From JALZUE01 sp051251725 (lineage in GTDB: Bacteria; Pseudomonadota; Gammaproteobacteria; Enterobacterales; Alteromonadaceae): DNA of 30,528 nt. The position numbers and the translations under genes were made by a program. The notes under the pieces are model-generated. The model ran no database searches, was not told the DNA's origin, and worked only from the letters and a program-made list of their open reading frames with translations. This document shows, piece after piece, positions 15,785 through 23,820 of the stretch. The stretch spans positions 1-30,528 of the forward strand of contig JBPOFN010000046.1 in the NCBI GenBank assembly GCA_051251725.1, in the 5' to 3' direction. Each line of letters begins with the position of its first letter. The stretch's first letter is position 1.

Positions 15785-16945
15785 TTGCCGCGACAGGAAG
15801 TTGCTTATTGGCTGGCATTAAAATATGTGCCACGCTTAAGTCTCGATAAAAAACTCGCTTTGGTTGAAAAAGTCGGGTTGATCAAACTGTTCGACAATCC
15901 CCCTGCATTATCAAGTTATGGCTTAACCGCCAAGCAAATAGCTGCAATAATTCACCCTGATTGGCAAAAAATTGAAGCAATTCAAACTGCAAGTCAGCGC
16001 TGCTATAGTCAATTAGTTGGTTTTAGCGATCCGCAATACCCTAGTCAGTTAAAACAAATTTTTGATCCGCCTTTAGTGCTTTATGTGCAAGGTGATCCCG
16101 CGCTGTTGTCAAAGTCACAATTAGCGATTGTTGGCAGCCGCTCAGCCAGTATTAACGGTAAAGAAATTACCCAAATATTTACCCAAGAATTACTCGCCTA
16201 TGGTTTAGTTATTACCAGCGGTTTAGCGATTGGCATCGATGGTTATGCCCATAAAACGGCTGTTGATTTTGGTGGTAACACCATTGCGGTTGTCGCTACC
16301 GGTTTAGATATTGTTTATCCATCGCGGCACCGGCTATTGGCAAAAAACATTATCGATGCAGGTGGTGTTATTGTTAGTGAATTCCCTCCAGGAACATTAG
16401 CGAAAGCCGGACATTTCCCGAAACGAAATCGCATTATCAGTGGTTTATCACTTGGCGTTTTAGTGGTTGAAGCAGAATTGAAAAGTGGCTCACTTATTAC
16501 CGCTAGAACAGCATTAGAACAAAACAGAGAGGTGTTTGCAGTACCGGGTAGTATTGCTAATCCTTATGTTAAAGGCTGCCATTGGTTAATCAAACAAGGC
16601 GCTAAACTTGTTGATGAAGTGGCCGATATAATTAATGAGTTAGATCTTTCTGCTTTATCCGGTCTATTAGATAAGCCTAAGGAGATTATATTTTCTAATT
16701 ATTCTGAATCACAATCAGCACAATTGAATGATGATCATGAAAAAAACTTTGAAAATAATGGCCAAAAAGGCTTGTTTATCGATTCATTGTTAGCTAGTGT
16801 TGGAAATGAGACTACACCCGTAGATCAGATAGTCTCTCGGTCTAAACTTCCCGTAAACGAAGTGTTAAGTCGGCTTACAATGCTTGAGCTTAGAGGCTTG
16901 GTGTCAGCGGTACCCGGTGGCTATCAAAGACTTATTAAGGGGTAA
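15785..16945 (+). CDS. dprA: DNA processing protein DprA (Smf)
   Basis: Cytoplasmic protein that loads RecA onto incoming single-stranded DNA during natural transformation. Length is 386 residues (E. coli Smf 374). An N-terminal SAM-like region (1-75) precedes the Rossmann-fold DprA core (about 80-285), with VGSRSAS, TSGLAIGIDGYAH, VIVSEFPPG, FPKRNRIISGLS, VVEAELKSGSLITA and VPGSI. A C-terminal winged-helix (DML1-like) domain follows at about 325-386. The start is TTG at 15785, supported by AGGAG 7 nt upstream and a family-like N-terminus; that site is partly inside a hairpin. smg follows after 3 bp. The LysM-dprA-smg-yrdD order matches relatives. Confidence 0.94.
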   Translation: MPRQEVAYWLALKYVPRLSLDKKLALVEKVGLIKLFDNPPALSSYGLTAKQIAAIIHPDWQKIEAIQTASQRCYSQLVGFSDPQYPSQLKQIFDPPLVLYVQGDPALLSKSQLAIVGSRSASINGKEITQIFTQELLAYGLVITSGLAIGIDGYAHKTAVDFGGNTIAVVATGLDIVYPSRHRLLAKNIIDAGGVIVSEFPPGTLAKAGHFPKRNRIISGLSLGVLVVEAELKSGSLITARTALEQNREVFAVPGSIANPYVKGCHWLIKQGAKLVDEVADIINELDLSALSGLLDKPKEIIFSNYSESQSAQLNDDHEKNFENNGQKGLFIDSLLASVGNETTPVDQIVSRSKLPVNEVLSRLTMLELRGLVSAVPGGYQRLIKG

Positions 16946-16948
16946 TTT

Positions 16949-17425
16949 ATGTTTGATATTTTAATGTACCTTTTTGAGAACTACATCCACTCAGAAGCTG
17001 AAGTGATGGTTGATCATGATACCTTAACGGATGAGCTTACTCGTGCGGGTTTTCATCAAGATGAAATATATAAAGCACTAAAATGGTTGGAAAAACTAGC
17101 TGCTTTACAAGACGTTGAAGCTTATCCTTTTGTTACTCGTACAGGCAGTACCAGTGTTCGTGTTTATACACAGCAAGAAACACAATTACTTGATACCGAA
17201 TGTCGGGGCTTTATCTTATTTCTAGAACAAGTGAACTTACTTGATTTTACTACCCGTGAAATGGTGGTTGATCGTGTGATGGAACTTGATACCCAAGATT
17301 TTTGTTTAGATGACCTCAAATGGGTTATTTTAATGGTCTTGTTTAATGTACCAGGTAAAGAATCTGCTTATTCTCAAATGGAAGACCTTATTTTTGATGA
17401 GCAGCCAGATGGTCCGTTACATTAA
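16949..17425 (+). CDS. smg: Smg family protein (DUF494)
   Basis: Small, acidic, probably cytoplasmic protein of 158 residues, the typical length of the Smg/DUF494 family. It is recognised by the N-terminus MFDILMYLFENYIHSEAEV, the GFHQDEIYKALKWLEKL helix pair and the DLKWVILMVLFNVPG C-terminal block. No biochemical function is established for the family. It starts 3 bp after the dprA stop, with AAGGGG overlapping the end of dprA, so the two are translationally coupled. A hairpin follows at 17454-17486. Confidence 0.92.
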   Translation: MFDILMYLFENYIHSEAEVMVDHDTLTDELTRAGFHQDEIYKALKWLEKLAALQDVEAYPFVTRTGSTSVRVYTQQETQLLDTECRGFILFLEQVNLLDFTTREMVVDRVMELDTQDFCLDDLKWVILMVLFNVPGKESAYSQMEDLIFDEQPDGPLH

Positions 17426-17453
17426 CGATAAAAATCAGTGATTATTCAATGTT

Positions 17454-17486
17454 GATAACAGTAGTTTATTAATCGCTACTGTTATC
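17454..17486 (+). terminator. Probable terminator after smg
   Basis: GATAACAGTAG (17454-17464) and CTACTGTTATC (17476-17486) pair perfectly around an 11-nt loop. Only a short T-rich tail follows, so it may be inefficient. It lies between smg and the zinc-ribbon gene. Confidence 0.5.
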
Positions 17487-17571
17487 TTATGTTGGCCTAC
17501 ATACCTTTCTTAAAGCTATTCCGTTTTTTATGTCATAATAGCAAGGTTACTTACGCTATATTTTGTGAAAT

Positions 17572-18153
17572 ATGTCAGATTCAGATCAGCCGTTATTTAA
17601 AAAACATGAACATGCTTTAGAAAAAACGCATGAAGTGTGCCCAGAATGTGAAAGTGGCTTAACCATAAAACACAGTAAAGCTGGCGCTTTTTGGGGTTGT
17701 CAAAGTTACCCTAGCTGTTCGTATACACGCCCTGTGGTTGAACAACAAAAAGTTGAAGACAAGCCTTTGCCTGGTAGTAGTTGCCCTGAATGCGGTAATG
17801 AACTTGCGGTTAAACAAGGTCGCTACGGTATGTTTATTGGTTGTTCAAACTTTCCTGAATGTCATCATATTGAAGATAGCAACCACCAACCCTTAGCAAA
17901 TAATACTGATGTGCCGGTTGATTGCCCAAGTTGTAACAAAGGGCAGTTGCAGGAAAAAACCAGTCGCTTTGGTAAAATATTTTATTCTTGTGATCAATAT
18001 CCGAAATGTAAATATGTGATAAATTTTCAGCCGGTTGCTGAAGCTTGTCCACAATGCCAATGGCCGATTATGTTAAAGCGACAAATGGCAAGTGGTGAAG
18101 TACATGTTTGCCCGCAAAAGAAATGTGGCTGTAAAATAAAAATTACAGAATAA
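17572..18153 (+). CDS. yrdD: Topoisomerase-type zinc-ribbon protein YrdD
   Basis: Protein of 193 residues made of four C4 zinc ribbons like those at the C-terminus of bacterial topoisomerase I, without any topoisomerase catalytic domain. The clusters are CPECESG...GCQSYPSCSY, CPECGNE...GCSNFPECHH, CPSCNKG...SCDQYPKCKY and CPQCQWP...CPQKKCGC. Repeats 1-3 are canonical; the fourth is more divergent. E. coli YrdD occupies the same place after smg. The precise function is unknown, with nucleic-acid binding inferred from the fold. In E. coli tsaC follows directly; here tsaC lies 6.3 kb away, beyond the GH117 gene, a lipoprotein, nfeD-qmcA and purEK. Confidence 0.9.
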   Translation: MSDSDQPLFKKHEHALEKTHEVCPECESGLTIKHSKAGAFWGCQSYPSCSYTRPVVEQQKVEDKPLPGSSCPECGNELAVKQGRYGMFIGCSNFPECHHIEDSNHQPLANNTDVPVDCPSCNKGQLQEKTSRFGKIFYSCDQYPKCKYVINFQPVAEACPQCQWPIMLKRQMASGEVHVCPQKKCGCKIKITE

Positions 18154-18246
18154 AATAACATTAATAAATAGTTAATTTAAAAAGTGTCATTGAGCTTGTC
18201 TTAGACAATATTTATTTATAACAAATAATATTTTTTAGGAAGGTAA

Positions 18247-19515
18247 ATGAAAATATACACACTCTGGTCTGTATTATTAATCGCGATTTCTTTCGCAGGC
18301 TGCTCAGATGCCAATAAATCGTCATCAGCAGCGCCATCATCCTCTTATCCTTGGGATATCCCTCAAACTAAGCCTGAGCGGCCCTTAAGCGCGGCTATGG
18401 CAAGGCTTTACGATGATTATTTAACGCCTCGCCCTGAAGATAACGAACTTTATTCTAATTTTAAATTTACCGAATTGGCAGGCTTTGATTATAACGGTCA
18501 TAACGGCACTATTTCTCGTCGAGATCCATCTAAGATAATATTTGAAAATGGTAAATATTACGTTTGGTACACCAAGCGCGATACGCCAGTGCCGCCAGTA
18601 GGTGCAAAAAATGCTAAATATTCGACAGATACAGTACCATCTACCGATTGGGATTTATCTGATATTTGGTACGCAACCAGTGAAGATGGTTTTACTTGGC
18701 AAGAGCAAGGTGCTGCTATTCAACGTCCTGAAAAACCTAAACAAGGATGGCGCTCGGTAACAACAACCGATATTTTGAAATGGCAGGGTAAATATTATCT
18801 ATATTTTCAGGCGTTTAATGAGGCAAGTGGGAAAAAAGGCGATCATTGCCCAGTTTCAATGGCGTATGCCGATTCACCGGATGGCCCGTGGACAACCGTT
18901 GATGGTGTGATTATAGAAAATGGAGAACCTGGTTCATGGGACCAATTTTCGATTCATGACCCTTATCCTTTAGTCTATAACGGTCAAATATATATTTACT
19001 ATAAGGCTGCTTACGGCGAACGACCTGAATATTTATTGGGCGCCGGTTTAGCTATTGCTGATAATCCGCTTGGGCCTTTTAAAAAGCATCCTTTAAACCC
19101 GTTATTTAATTCAGGGCATGAAACTACTTTATTTCCATTTAAAGAAGGGATGGCGGCGCTTATCACGAGCAATGGCAATGAATCGAATACGATTCAATAT
19201 GCACCTGATGGTGTCAACTTTGGTATTGCTTCGGTTACGGCATTAATGCCAAAAGCAGCAGGCCCTTTTGTCCCCGATGCGTTTACCAGTAATGGTAACG
19301 GCAGAGGAATTACCTGGGGATTGTCGCATTTTTATAATGGCGGCAGCCGAGATAAAGTTCATACTATGCTAGCGCGTTTTGATGCCGATTTAAGTTTAGA
19401 TGTTAATGAACCAGCCTTTAAACAAACCCGCAGGTACTTACCAAAAGAAGTGTATTTTTCGCAAGGGTTGAATAAGGAATTGAAAGACAAGCGAAAATCA
19501 GAAGCTCGTCAGTAA
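18247..19515 (+). CDS. GH117-like glycoside hydrolase, lipoprotein
   Basis: Protein of 422 residues with a lipoprotein signal (SFAGC, modified C19; no Asp at +2, so outer-membrane sorting is expected). The body reads as a five-bladed beta-propeller of the GH117 type. Visible motifs include SRRDPSKI (D93, candidate catalytic base), GKYYVWYTKR, DIWYATSEDGFTWQEQG, MAYADSPDGPW, SIHDPYPL (D238), LAIADNPLGPF, SGHETTLFPF (H291, E292) and TIQYAPDGVNF. Characterised GH117 enzymes release 3,6-anhydro-L-galactose from neoagaro-oligosaccharides, and relatives act on other red-algal galactans. The exact substrate cannot be read here; GH43-like enzymes are the nearest alternative. No agarase, carrageenase, sulfatase or SusCD gene is in the window. 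AGGAAGG precedes the ATG. The gene interrupts the conserved yrdD-tsaC neighbourhood, suggesting acquisition. Confidence 0.8.
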   Translation: MKIYTLWSVLLIAISFAGCSDANKSSSAAPSSSYPWDIPQTKPERPLSAAMARLYDDYLTPRPEDNELYSNFKFTELAGFDYNGHNGTISRRDPSKIIFENGKYYVWYTKRDTPVPPVGAKNAKYSTDTVPSTDWDLSDIWYATSEDGFTWQEQGAAIQRPEKPKQGWRSVTTTDILKWQGKYYLYFQAFNEASGKKGDHCPVSMAYADSPDGPWTTVDGVIIENGEPGSWDQFSIHDPYPLVYNGQIYIYYKAAYGERPEYLLGAGLAIADNPLGPFKKHPLNPLFNSGHETTLFPFKEGMAALITSNGNESNTIQYAPDGVNFGIASVTALMPKAAGPFVPDAFTSNGNGRGITWGLSHFYNGGSRDKVHTMLARFDADLSLDVNEPAFKQTRRYLPKEVYFSQGLNKELKDKRKSEARQ

Positions 19516-19618
19516 CAAAAGCTTAACTAACACAGTTTGCATTTACTTCTTCAGTTATTTAGCATGATGATGAATCGTTATATTTATTCGTCATATTAGT
19601 CTAGGAAGAAGTAATATT

Positions 19619-20821
19619 ATGTTAGGGAAGTTTTGTTTGTTTTTTATCGTCATAGTTTTTAGTGGCTGTAATAGTACTCCAGTCAAGGAAAGGTATAAAA
19701 CCACGTATGTGCCATTACTGAGTTATGAAGAGAAACTTGAAAATAAAATTAAAGAAAAAGAACTTAAGTTAGCCACATTAAATGCTTACGGTAAAAAAAG
19801 TTTAGCGCATGATTACCTCGATAGTGCCAATCAAGCGGTACGAAAAAAAGCGATACCTTTGTTAAAATCGTTAATGCAGCACGAAAATGAAAGAATTCGC
19901 TTATTGAGTATGAAAACATTTTATGAGTCTTCAGTAAGGGGGGATTTTGGTGCTGTTTCGAGTGAAGATTATACTTATTATTTGGCTTTAATAAGTAACG
20001 ATAAAATGGCAGAAGAGCTTGCTAATTTTGGCTTGTTTGAGCTGATTAGCGATAGATATTTTTCACAACTTAGTGAGTTTTATTCATTAGCCGTTCCGCT
20101 TTGTGAGCAACCTATTCAAGCATTCTCTAAAGATTTAGTTGATAACAAAGAAACTCATCTTGTGATTGGCTATTTGAAAAAGTGTTTAATTAAATATTCC
20201 GATAATAATGGGGAGTCACGCTTGAAGGCGTTAGCCAGTTATTACGAAATGTATTGTCAGTTAGGTAAGTCTAATACTTCTTGTCTAAGTACCGGCTACA
20301 AAAATTTGTTGCAAGCTAAATACGATATAAATACGTCAAAAGCAACAGCTCTAAGCTTATCGGAGCTATGGCTTGCTAATCATAAAAGGTTATGGGATAA
20401 AATCGAGGCAAAGCCTCCATTGATCTCCCCGTATTTTAGCAGAGGGCTTATGCAAAGCCTGGACTTTACAAGAGATGATAATTACGTCGAAGCAATAACA
20501 ACACTGAAAAGCCTCTTAGCGAATGAAAAGCGACTCTCGGAACATGATATTGCCAGTGGCCATAAATTTTTAATGTCTTTTTATTTAAGATTAGAAGAAA
20601 AAGCTAATATAGATAATGCTATTAATAGTGCCGAACGAGCATTGGTTGGTGATCACTTATCTCAAGTTAATAAACAAGCGGTAATTTATATGTTGCAGAA
20701 GCTTTATTTGGAAAATCAACAATACGATAAATATATCAGTTTTATTGGCCAGCGTATTTTAGCTACGCAAGGGAATCGTCAAATACTCACTGAAGTGCCA
20801 AAATTACAGGTTTCGAGTTAG
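19619..20821 (+). CDS. Unrecognised lipoprotein, helical-repeat-like
   Basis: Protein of 400 residues with a lipoprotein signal ending in VFSGC (C17, followed by Asn, so not marked for inner-membrane retention). I do not recognise the family. The mature part is strongly alpha-helical in appearance, with stretches resembling HEAT/TPR-type repeats (ANQAVRKKAIPLLKSLMQHENERIRLL split over several helices; VNKQAVIYMLQKLYLENQQYDKYISF near the C-terminus) and no catalytic motif. GGAAGAAG precedes the ATG. It follows the GH117 gene by about 100 bp on the same strand, without a clear terminator, so the two may be expressed together. A bidirectional terminator follows at 20930-20964. An envelope-associated protein-protein interaction role is only a guess. 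Confidence 0.75.
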   Translation: MLGKFCLFFIVIVFSGCNSTPVKERYKTTYVPLLSYEEKLENKIKEKELKLATLNAYGKKSLAHDYLDSANQAVRKKAIPLLKSLMQHENERIRLLSMKTFYESSVRGDFGAVSSEDYTYYLALISNDKMAEELANFGLFELISDRYFSQLSEFYSLAVPLCEQPIQAFSKDLVDNKETHLVIGYLKKCLIKYSDNNGESRLKALASYYEMYCQLGKSNTSCLSTGYKNLLQAKYDINTSKATALSLSELWLANHKRLWDKIEAKPPLISPYFSRGLMQSLDFTRDDNYVEAITTLKSLLANEKRLSEHDIASGHKFLMSFYLRLEEKANIDNAINSAERALVGDHLSQVNKQAVIYMLQKLYLENQQYDKYISFIGQRILATQGNRQILTEVPKLQVSS

Positions 20822-20929
20822 GTATTTAACGGTTGCTTACTACATTTCTACGGAACTTTAATGTTTTTGCCAGCGAAAATCAGAGTCACTAGCGCTTGGG
20901 CAATAAGTCGTTAAGAATTTCAAATAATA

Positions 20930-20964
20930 AAAAATCGCCATAAACTCAGTTTATGGCGATTTTT
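20930..20964. terminator. Strong bidirectional rho-independent terminator
   Basis: A 15-bp or longer perfect stem, AAAAATCGCCATAAA / TTTATGGCGATTTTT, with a CTCAG loop and T-tracts on both strands. It separates the convergent lipoprotein gene (plus) and nfeD (minus). Confidence 0.9.
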
Positions 20965-20991
20965 AGTTTTAATGTACTTAAAAATATTTTG

Positions 20992-21450
20992 TTATTGGTT
21001 GGCGGTAACCCATAAAGTGCCAACATCAGCTTTCACTACTTTTACTTCAGTATTAGCGGGTATTGGCTGTTCACTTTTTACTTGCCAAGTGATACCTGAA
21101 TATTTGTGCTGGTAGTTGCCTTGGCGGTCGATGGCTTGTTCAACAAAAAAGGTGATACCAATAAAGTCATTTTTAACGGTATTTTTTTCTGTTTTATTTT
21201 GAATCCGTTTTAGCGGCTGCCATAAAGCAACGGTTAGCACCGTACTCAATATTGCATTGGCAACAAGAATACTGGTCCAAGTTGCCGGCAGAATTTCTAT
21301 CCAAACCGCGGTGCCGGTAATGATCAGAGAAATGCCGACAAAAAATAAAATAAAGGTCGAAAAGCTTAAAATAAGTACTTCGGTAGTTAATAAGATTAAC
21401 CCGATCACAATTAAGCTTTCTGCTAAATAATTGCTTAAGAATTCACTCAT
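20992..21450 (-). CDS. NfeD-like membrane protein
   Basis: Short NfeD-type protein of 152 residues with three hydrophobic helices (about 9-30, 30-52 and 58-80), followed by a C-terminal OB-fold domain (about 92-152; DFIGITFFVEQAID ... GITWQVKSEQPIPANTEVKVVKADVGTLWV). Such proteins (E. coli YbbK/QmcA partner YbbL-type arrangement) pair with SPFH/stomatin proteins and are thought to act in membrane organisation or protein quality control. Its ATG is 2 bp downstream of the SPFH gene stop, so the pair is translationally coupled. The long clpP-like protease domain of larger NfeD proteins is absent. Confidence 0.88.
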   Translation of the reverse strand: MSEFLSNYLAESLIVIGLILLTTEVLILSFSTFILFFVGISLIITGTAVWIEILPATWTSILVANAILSTVLTVALWQPLKRIQNKTEKNTVKNDFIGITFFVEQAIDRQGNYQHKYSGITWQVKSEQPIPANTEVKVVKADVGTLWVTANQ

Positions 21451-21452
21451 TG

Positions 21453-22391
21453 TTATTTGCTTCCGTTGATGGCATTAATTATCGTTGTTGCTTGCGCCAC
21501 TATACTGCTCGCTTCGGTACTGCTATCTGGCAGTAAGACAATGCTCGATTCTTTCGCTATCGCATGTTTTGCCGCAATGGCCTTGCTTGCTAAATCAAGC
21601 TGTATCGCTTTTTGGCCTTCAGGCGTGGCTGCGGTTTCACCGACCACTCTTAGTGCTTGGGCTTGGGCATCGGCAACAGCAATAATGGCCGATGCTTCAC
21701 CTTGTGCGGTTAATACTTGCTCTTGTTTTTCTGCTTCAGCGCCTAATACTCTCGCCTGTTTTTCCCCTTCGGCAATATTAATAGAGGCTTGCATTTCACC
21801 TTCTGACTCTAAAATTTTAGCTCGGCGCTCACGCTCAGCTTTCATTTGCGATTCCATGGCATGCATAATTGATTGCGGTGGCGTAATATCTTTAATTTCG
21901 TAACGTAAAACAGCAACGCCCCATGAATCTGCCGCTTCGTTAATTGCACTCACTATTTTAGCGTTTAACATGTCACGTTCTTCGAAGGTTTTATCAAGAT
22001 CGATTTTACCAATTTCAGAGCGCATTGTTGTTTGTGCTAATTGAGTGACGGCAAAAACATAATCTTCGACACCGTAAGTGGCTTTATATGGGTCTAACAC
22101 TCTGAAATACAAAACCCCGTCCACGGTTAAGGAAATATTATCTTTGGTGATAGCGGCTTGGCTTGGTACGTCAAACGCTTGTTCTTTTAATGAACGGTCA
22201 GCAGAAATGGTGTCGATAAATGGAATAATAAAGTTAAGGCCAGCTTCTTTGGTAGATTGATATTTTCCAAAGCGTTCAATGACCCAAGCTCGGTTTTGAG
22301 GTACAAATTTAATTGATGATTTTAAGGTGATTATCGCAAAGACAAAAATAGCGAAAGGTACAGTGAGAATATATTCGACCAGGATTTCCAT
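21453..22391 (-). CDS. qmcA: SPFH/stomatin-family protein (QmcA-like)
   Basis: Membrane-anchored protein of 312 residues. One N-terminal hydrophobic helix (about 5-26) precedes an SPFH/band-7 domain (about 28-190; VPQNRAWVIERFGKYQSTKEAGLNF split by position, DGVLYFRVLDPYKATYGV, RSEIGKIDLDKTFEERD). A charged coiled coil rich in EAEKQ-type repeats (about 190-255) and a C-terminal tail follow. E. coli QmcA forms oligomeric cages with the FtsH-HflKC system, so a role in membrane protein quality control is likely. It is the first gene of the qmcA-nfeD pair, with a good -35 upstream. The 148-residue open frame opposite this gene is a by-product of alanine-rich coding. Confidence 0.9.
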   Translation of the reverse strand: MEILVEYILTVPFAIFVFAIITLKSSIKFVPQNRAWVIERFGKYQSTKEAGLNFIIPFIDTISADRSLKEQAFDVPSQAAITKDNISLTVDGVLYFRVLDPYKATYGVEDYVFAVTQLAQTTMRSEIGKIDLDKTFEERDMLNAKIVSAINEAADSWGVAVLRYEIKDITPPQSIMHAMESQMKAERERRAKILESEGEMQASINIAEGEKQARVLGAEAEKQEQVLTAQGEASAIIAVADAQAQALRVVGETAATPEGQKAIQLDLASKAIAAKHAIAKESSIVLLPDSSTEASSIVAQATTIINAINGSK

Positions 22392-22437
22392 TTAGATTCC
22401 TTTAATTAATGAAATGTGTTTCCGTATGATGCTTGAG

Positions 22438-22464
22438 ATTATGTCTTAGTGAATTTTTTGTCAA
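22438..22464 (-). promoter_or_regulatory. Candidate promoter for qmcA-nfeD
   Basis: On the minus strand a perfect -35, TTGACA (22459-22464), is followed by CATAAT (22438-22443) with 15-bp spacing, about 45 nt before the qmcA ATG. The spacing is shorter than ideal. Confidence 0.45.
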
Positions 22465-22558
22465 TGTAAACGAGGGGATAACAAAAGCAGAAATCATATA
22501 GCTAGGGTTATAGTGGTTGATAAAAGTTAATCTTGCGTGATTAATTTACAGCAATAAA

Positions 22559-22581
22559 AAATGCGCTGATGAAGCGCATTT
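22559..22581 (-). terminator. Terminator of purE-purK
   Basis: AAATGCGCT / AGCGCATTT with a 5-nt loop. Read on the minus strand the stem runs into a T-rich tail (TTTTTATTG), about 60 bp past the purK stop. Confidence 0.75.
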
Positions 22582-22643
22582 AGGGTAAATCACTAAGTTT
22601 TCAAAATAATAAATTATTACCGCATTAACTACTTACGCAGTAT

Positions 22644-23807
22644 TTAGTTTGTATTAACAGTGGCTAAATAATTTCTTGAAAAATCAGCCAGTAACGAAAA
22701 TGCTGATGGGTTAAGCAACTCACTTAATTGCACTAAACGCTGTGCGAGTTCTTGTTCGCTATTACCACTAACATTAATGTGGCCCATTTTTCGGCCACTA
22801 CGTTTTTCTTTACCATACCAATGAACGTTAACGCTAGGAATAGCTAATAACTCGTTTGGCACTGAATCTTCACCAATAATATTTATCATCGCGGTTGGGC
22901 GAATTAATGCGGTATTACCTAAAGGCAAACCGCAAATAGCGCGAAGGTGATTTTCAAACTGACAAGTGTCTGCACCTTGTTGTGTCCAATGGCCAGAGTT
23001 ATGAACGCGCGGGGCAATTTCATTGACTAATAATTCATCGCCAACTTGGAAAAATTCAATGGCTAAAACACCAACATAATCAAGTTTTTCAGCGAGGGCA
23101 GTAAATACTTTTTTGGCTTGTGCTTGAAGTTTTTCATCACTTGGCGAAGCGATTGAAACACTAAGAATACCGTTGTCATGATGATTCTCAGTTAAAGGGT
23201 AAACCGCAATTTCACCAAGCGTATTACGAGCACCCACCAGAGAAACTTCTCGATCAAATGGTACCATTTGCTCGGCGACAATACCTTGTGGTACTGAAGA
23301 GGTGGCATTGGCAATAAAAGCAGACATTTCTTGCCATAAAACATCGGCTTGCTCAGCTGACTTCATGCGCCACTGGCCTTTACCGTCATAACCTTCTAAT
23401 GCGCTTTTAAAGATAATAGGCAAAGAGAGTTGTTTTAAAACGTTATCAAAATCAACTTTCGATTCAACAATAACGTGTTTAGCATTCGCTACTTGGCAGC
23501 TCGCTAACAATTTTTTTTCAAGGCGGCGATCACCGCCAATTTTAATTGCATGACTACTTGGATATAAATTACCTGATGATTGACATTCAGCCAAAATATT
23601 ATGGGCAATGTGCTCAAATTCAGCGGTGATCACCGCCGAGTTTTTGATCCCTAAAGCTAGGTCACCATAGCTATGCTGTGGCGCTACAGGGTGAACAACT
23701 TTATCGCTGCGAACATCAAAAGCTTTAACATCAATATTGAGCGGCGCGCCAGCTAAATTCATCATTCTAGCTAATTGACCTGCACCTAAAACCAACACGT
23801 TTTTCAT
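22644..23807 (-). CDS. purK: N5-carboxyaminoimidazole ribonucleotide synthase
   Basis: ATP-grasp enzyme of purine biosynthesis that converts AIR, bicarbonate and ATP into N5-CAIR, the substrate of PurE. Length is 387 residues (E. coli 355). The N-terminal segment VLGAGQLARMM binds nucleotide. The ATP-grasp core contains KSALEGYDGKGQWR, the VAEQMVPFDREVSL strand and the active-site stretch NEIAPRVHNSGHWTQQGA. A C-terminal PurK domain contains HWYGKEKRSGRKMGHI. The gene lies 13 bp after purE with a visible terminator behind it, so purE-purK is a two-gene operon. In relatives this pair also sits near tsaC. Confidence 0.95.
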   Translation of the reverse strand: MKNVLVLGAGQLARMMNLAGAPLNIDVKAFDVRSDKVVHPVAPQHSYGDLALGIKNSAVITAEFEHIAHNILAECQSSGNLYPSSHAIKIGGDRRLEKKLLASCQVANAKHVIVESKVDFDNVLKQLSLPIIFKSALEGYDGKGQWRMKSAEQADVLWQEMSAFIANATSSVPQGIVAEQMVPFDREVSLVGARNTLGEIAVYPLTENHHDNGILSVSIASPSDEKLQAQAKKVFTALAEKLDYVGVLAIEFFQVGDELLVNEIAPRVHNSGHWTQQGADTCQFENHLRAICGLPLGNTALIRPTAMINIIGEDSVPNELLAIPSVNVHWYGKEKRSGRKMGHINVSGNSEQELAQRLVQLSELLNPSAFSLLADFSRNYLATVNTN

Positions 23808-23820
23808 CAGGTTTTGTTAC

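Noticed and set aside
19567..19594. Hairpin between the two lipoprotein genes as a terminator
   Set aside because: A 9-bp stem with a G-U pair, a 10-nt loop and no T-tract; too weak to call.
21457..21903. 148-codon plus-strand open frame opposite qmcA
   Set aside because: It mirrors the alanine/glutamate-rich coding of qmcA, has no domain logic and lacks a ribosome binding site.
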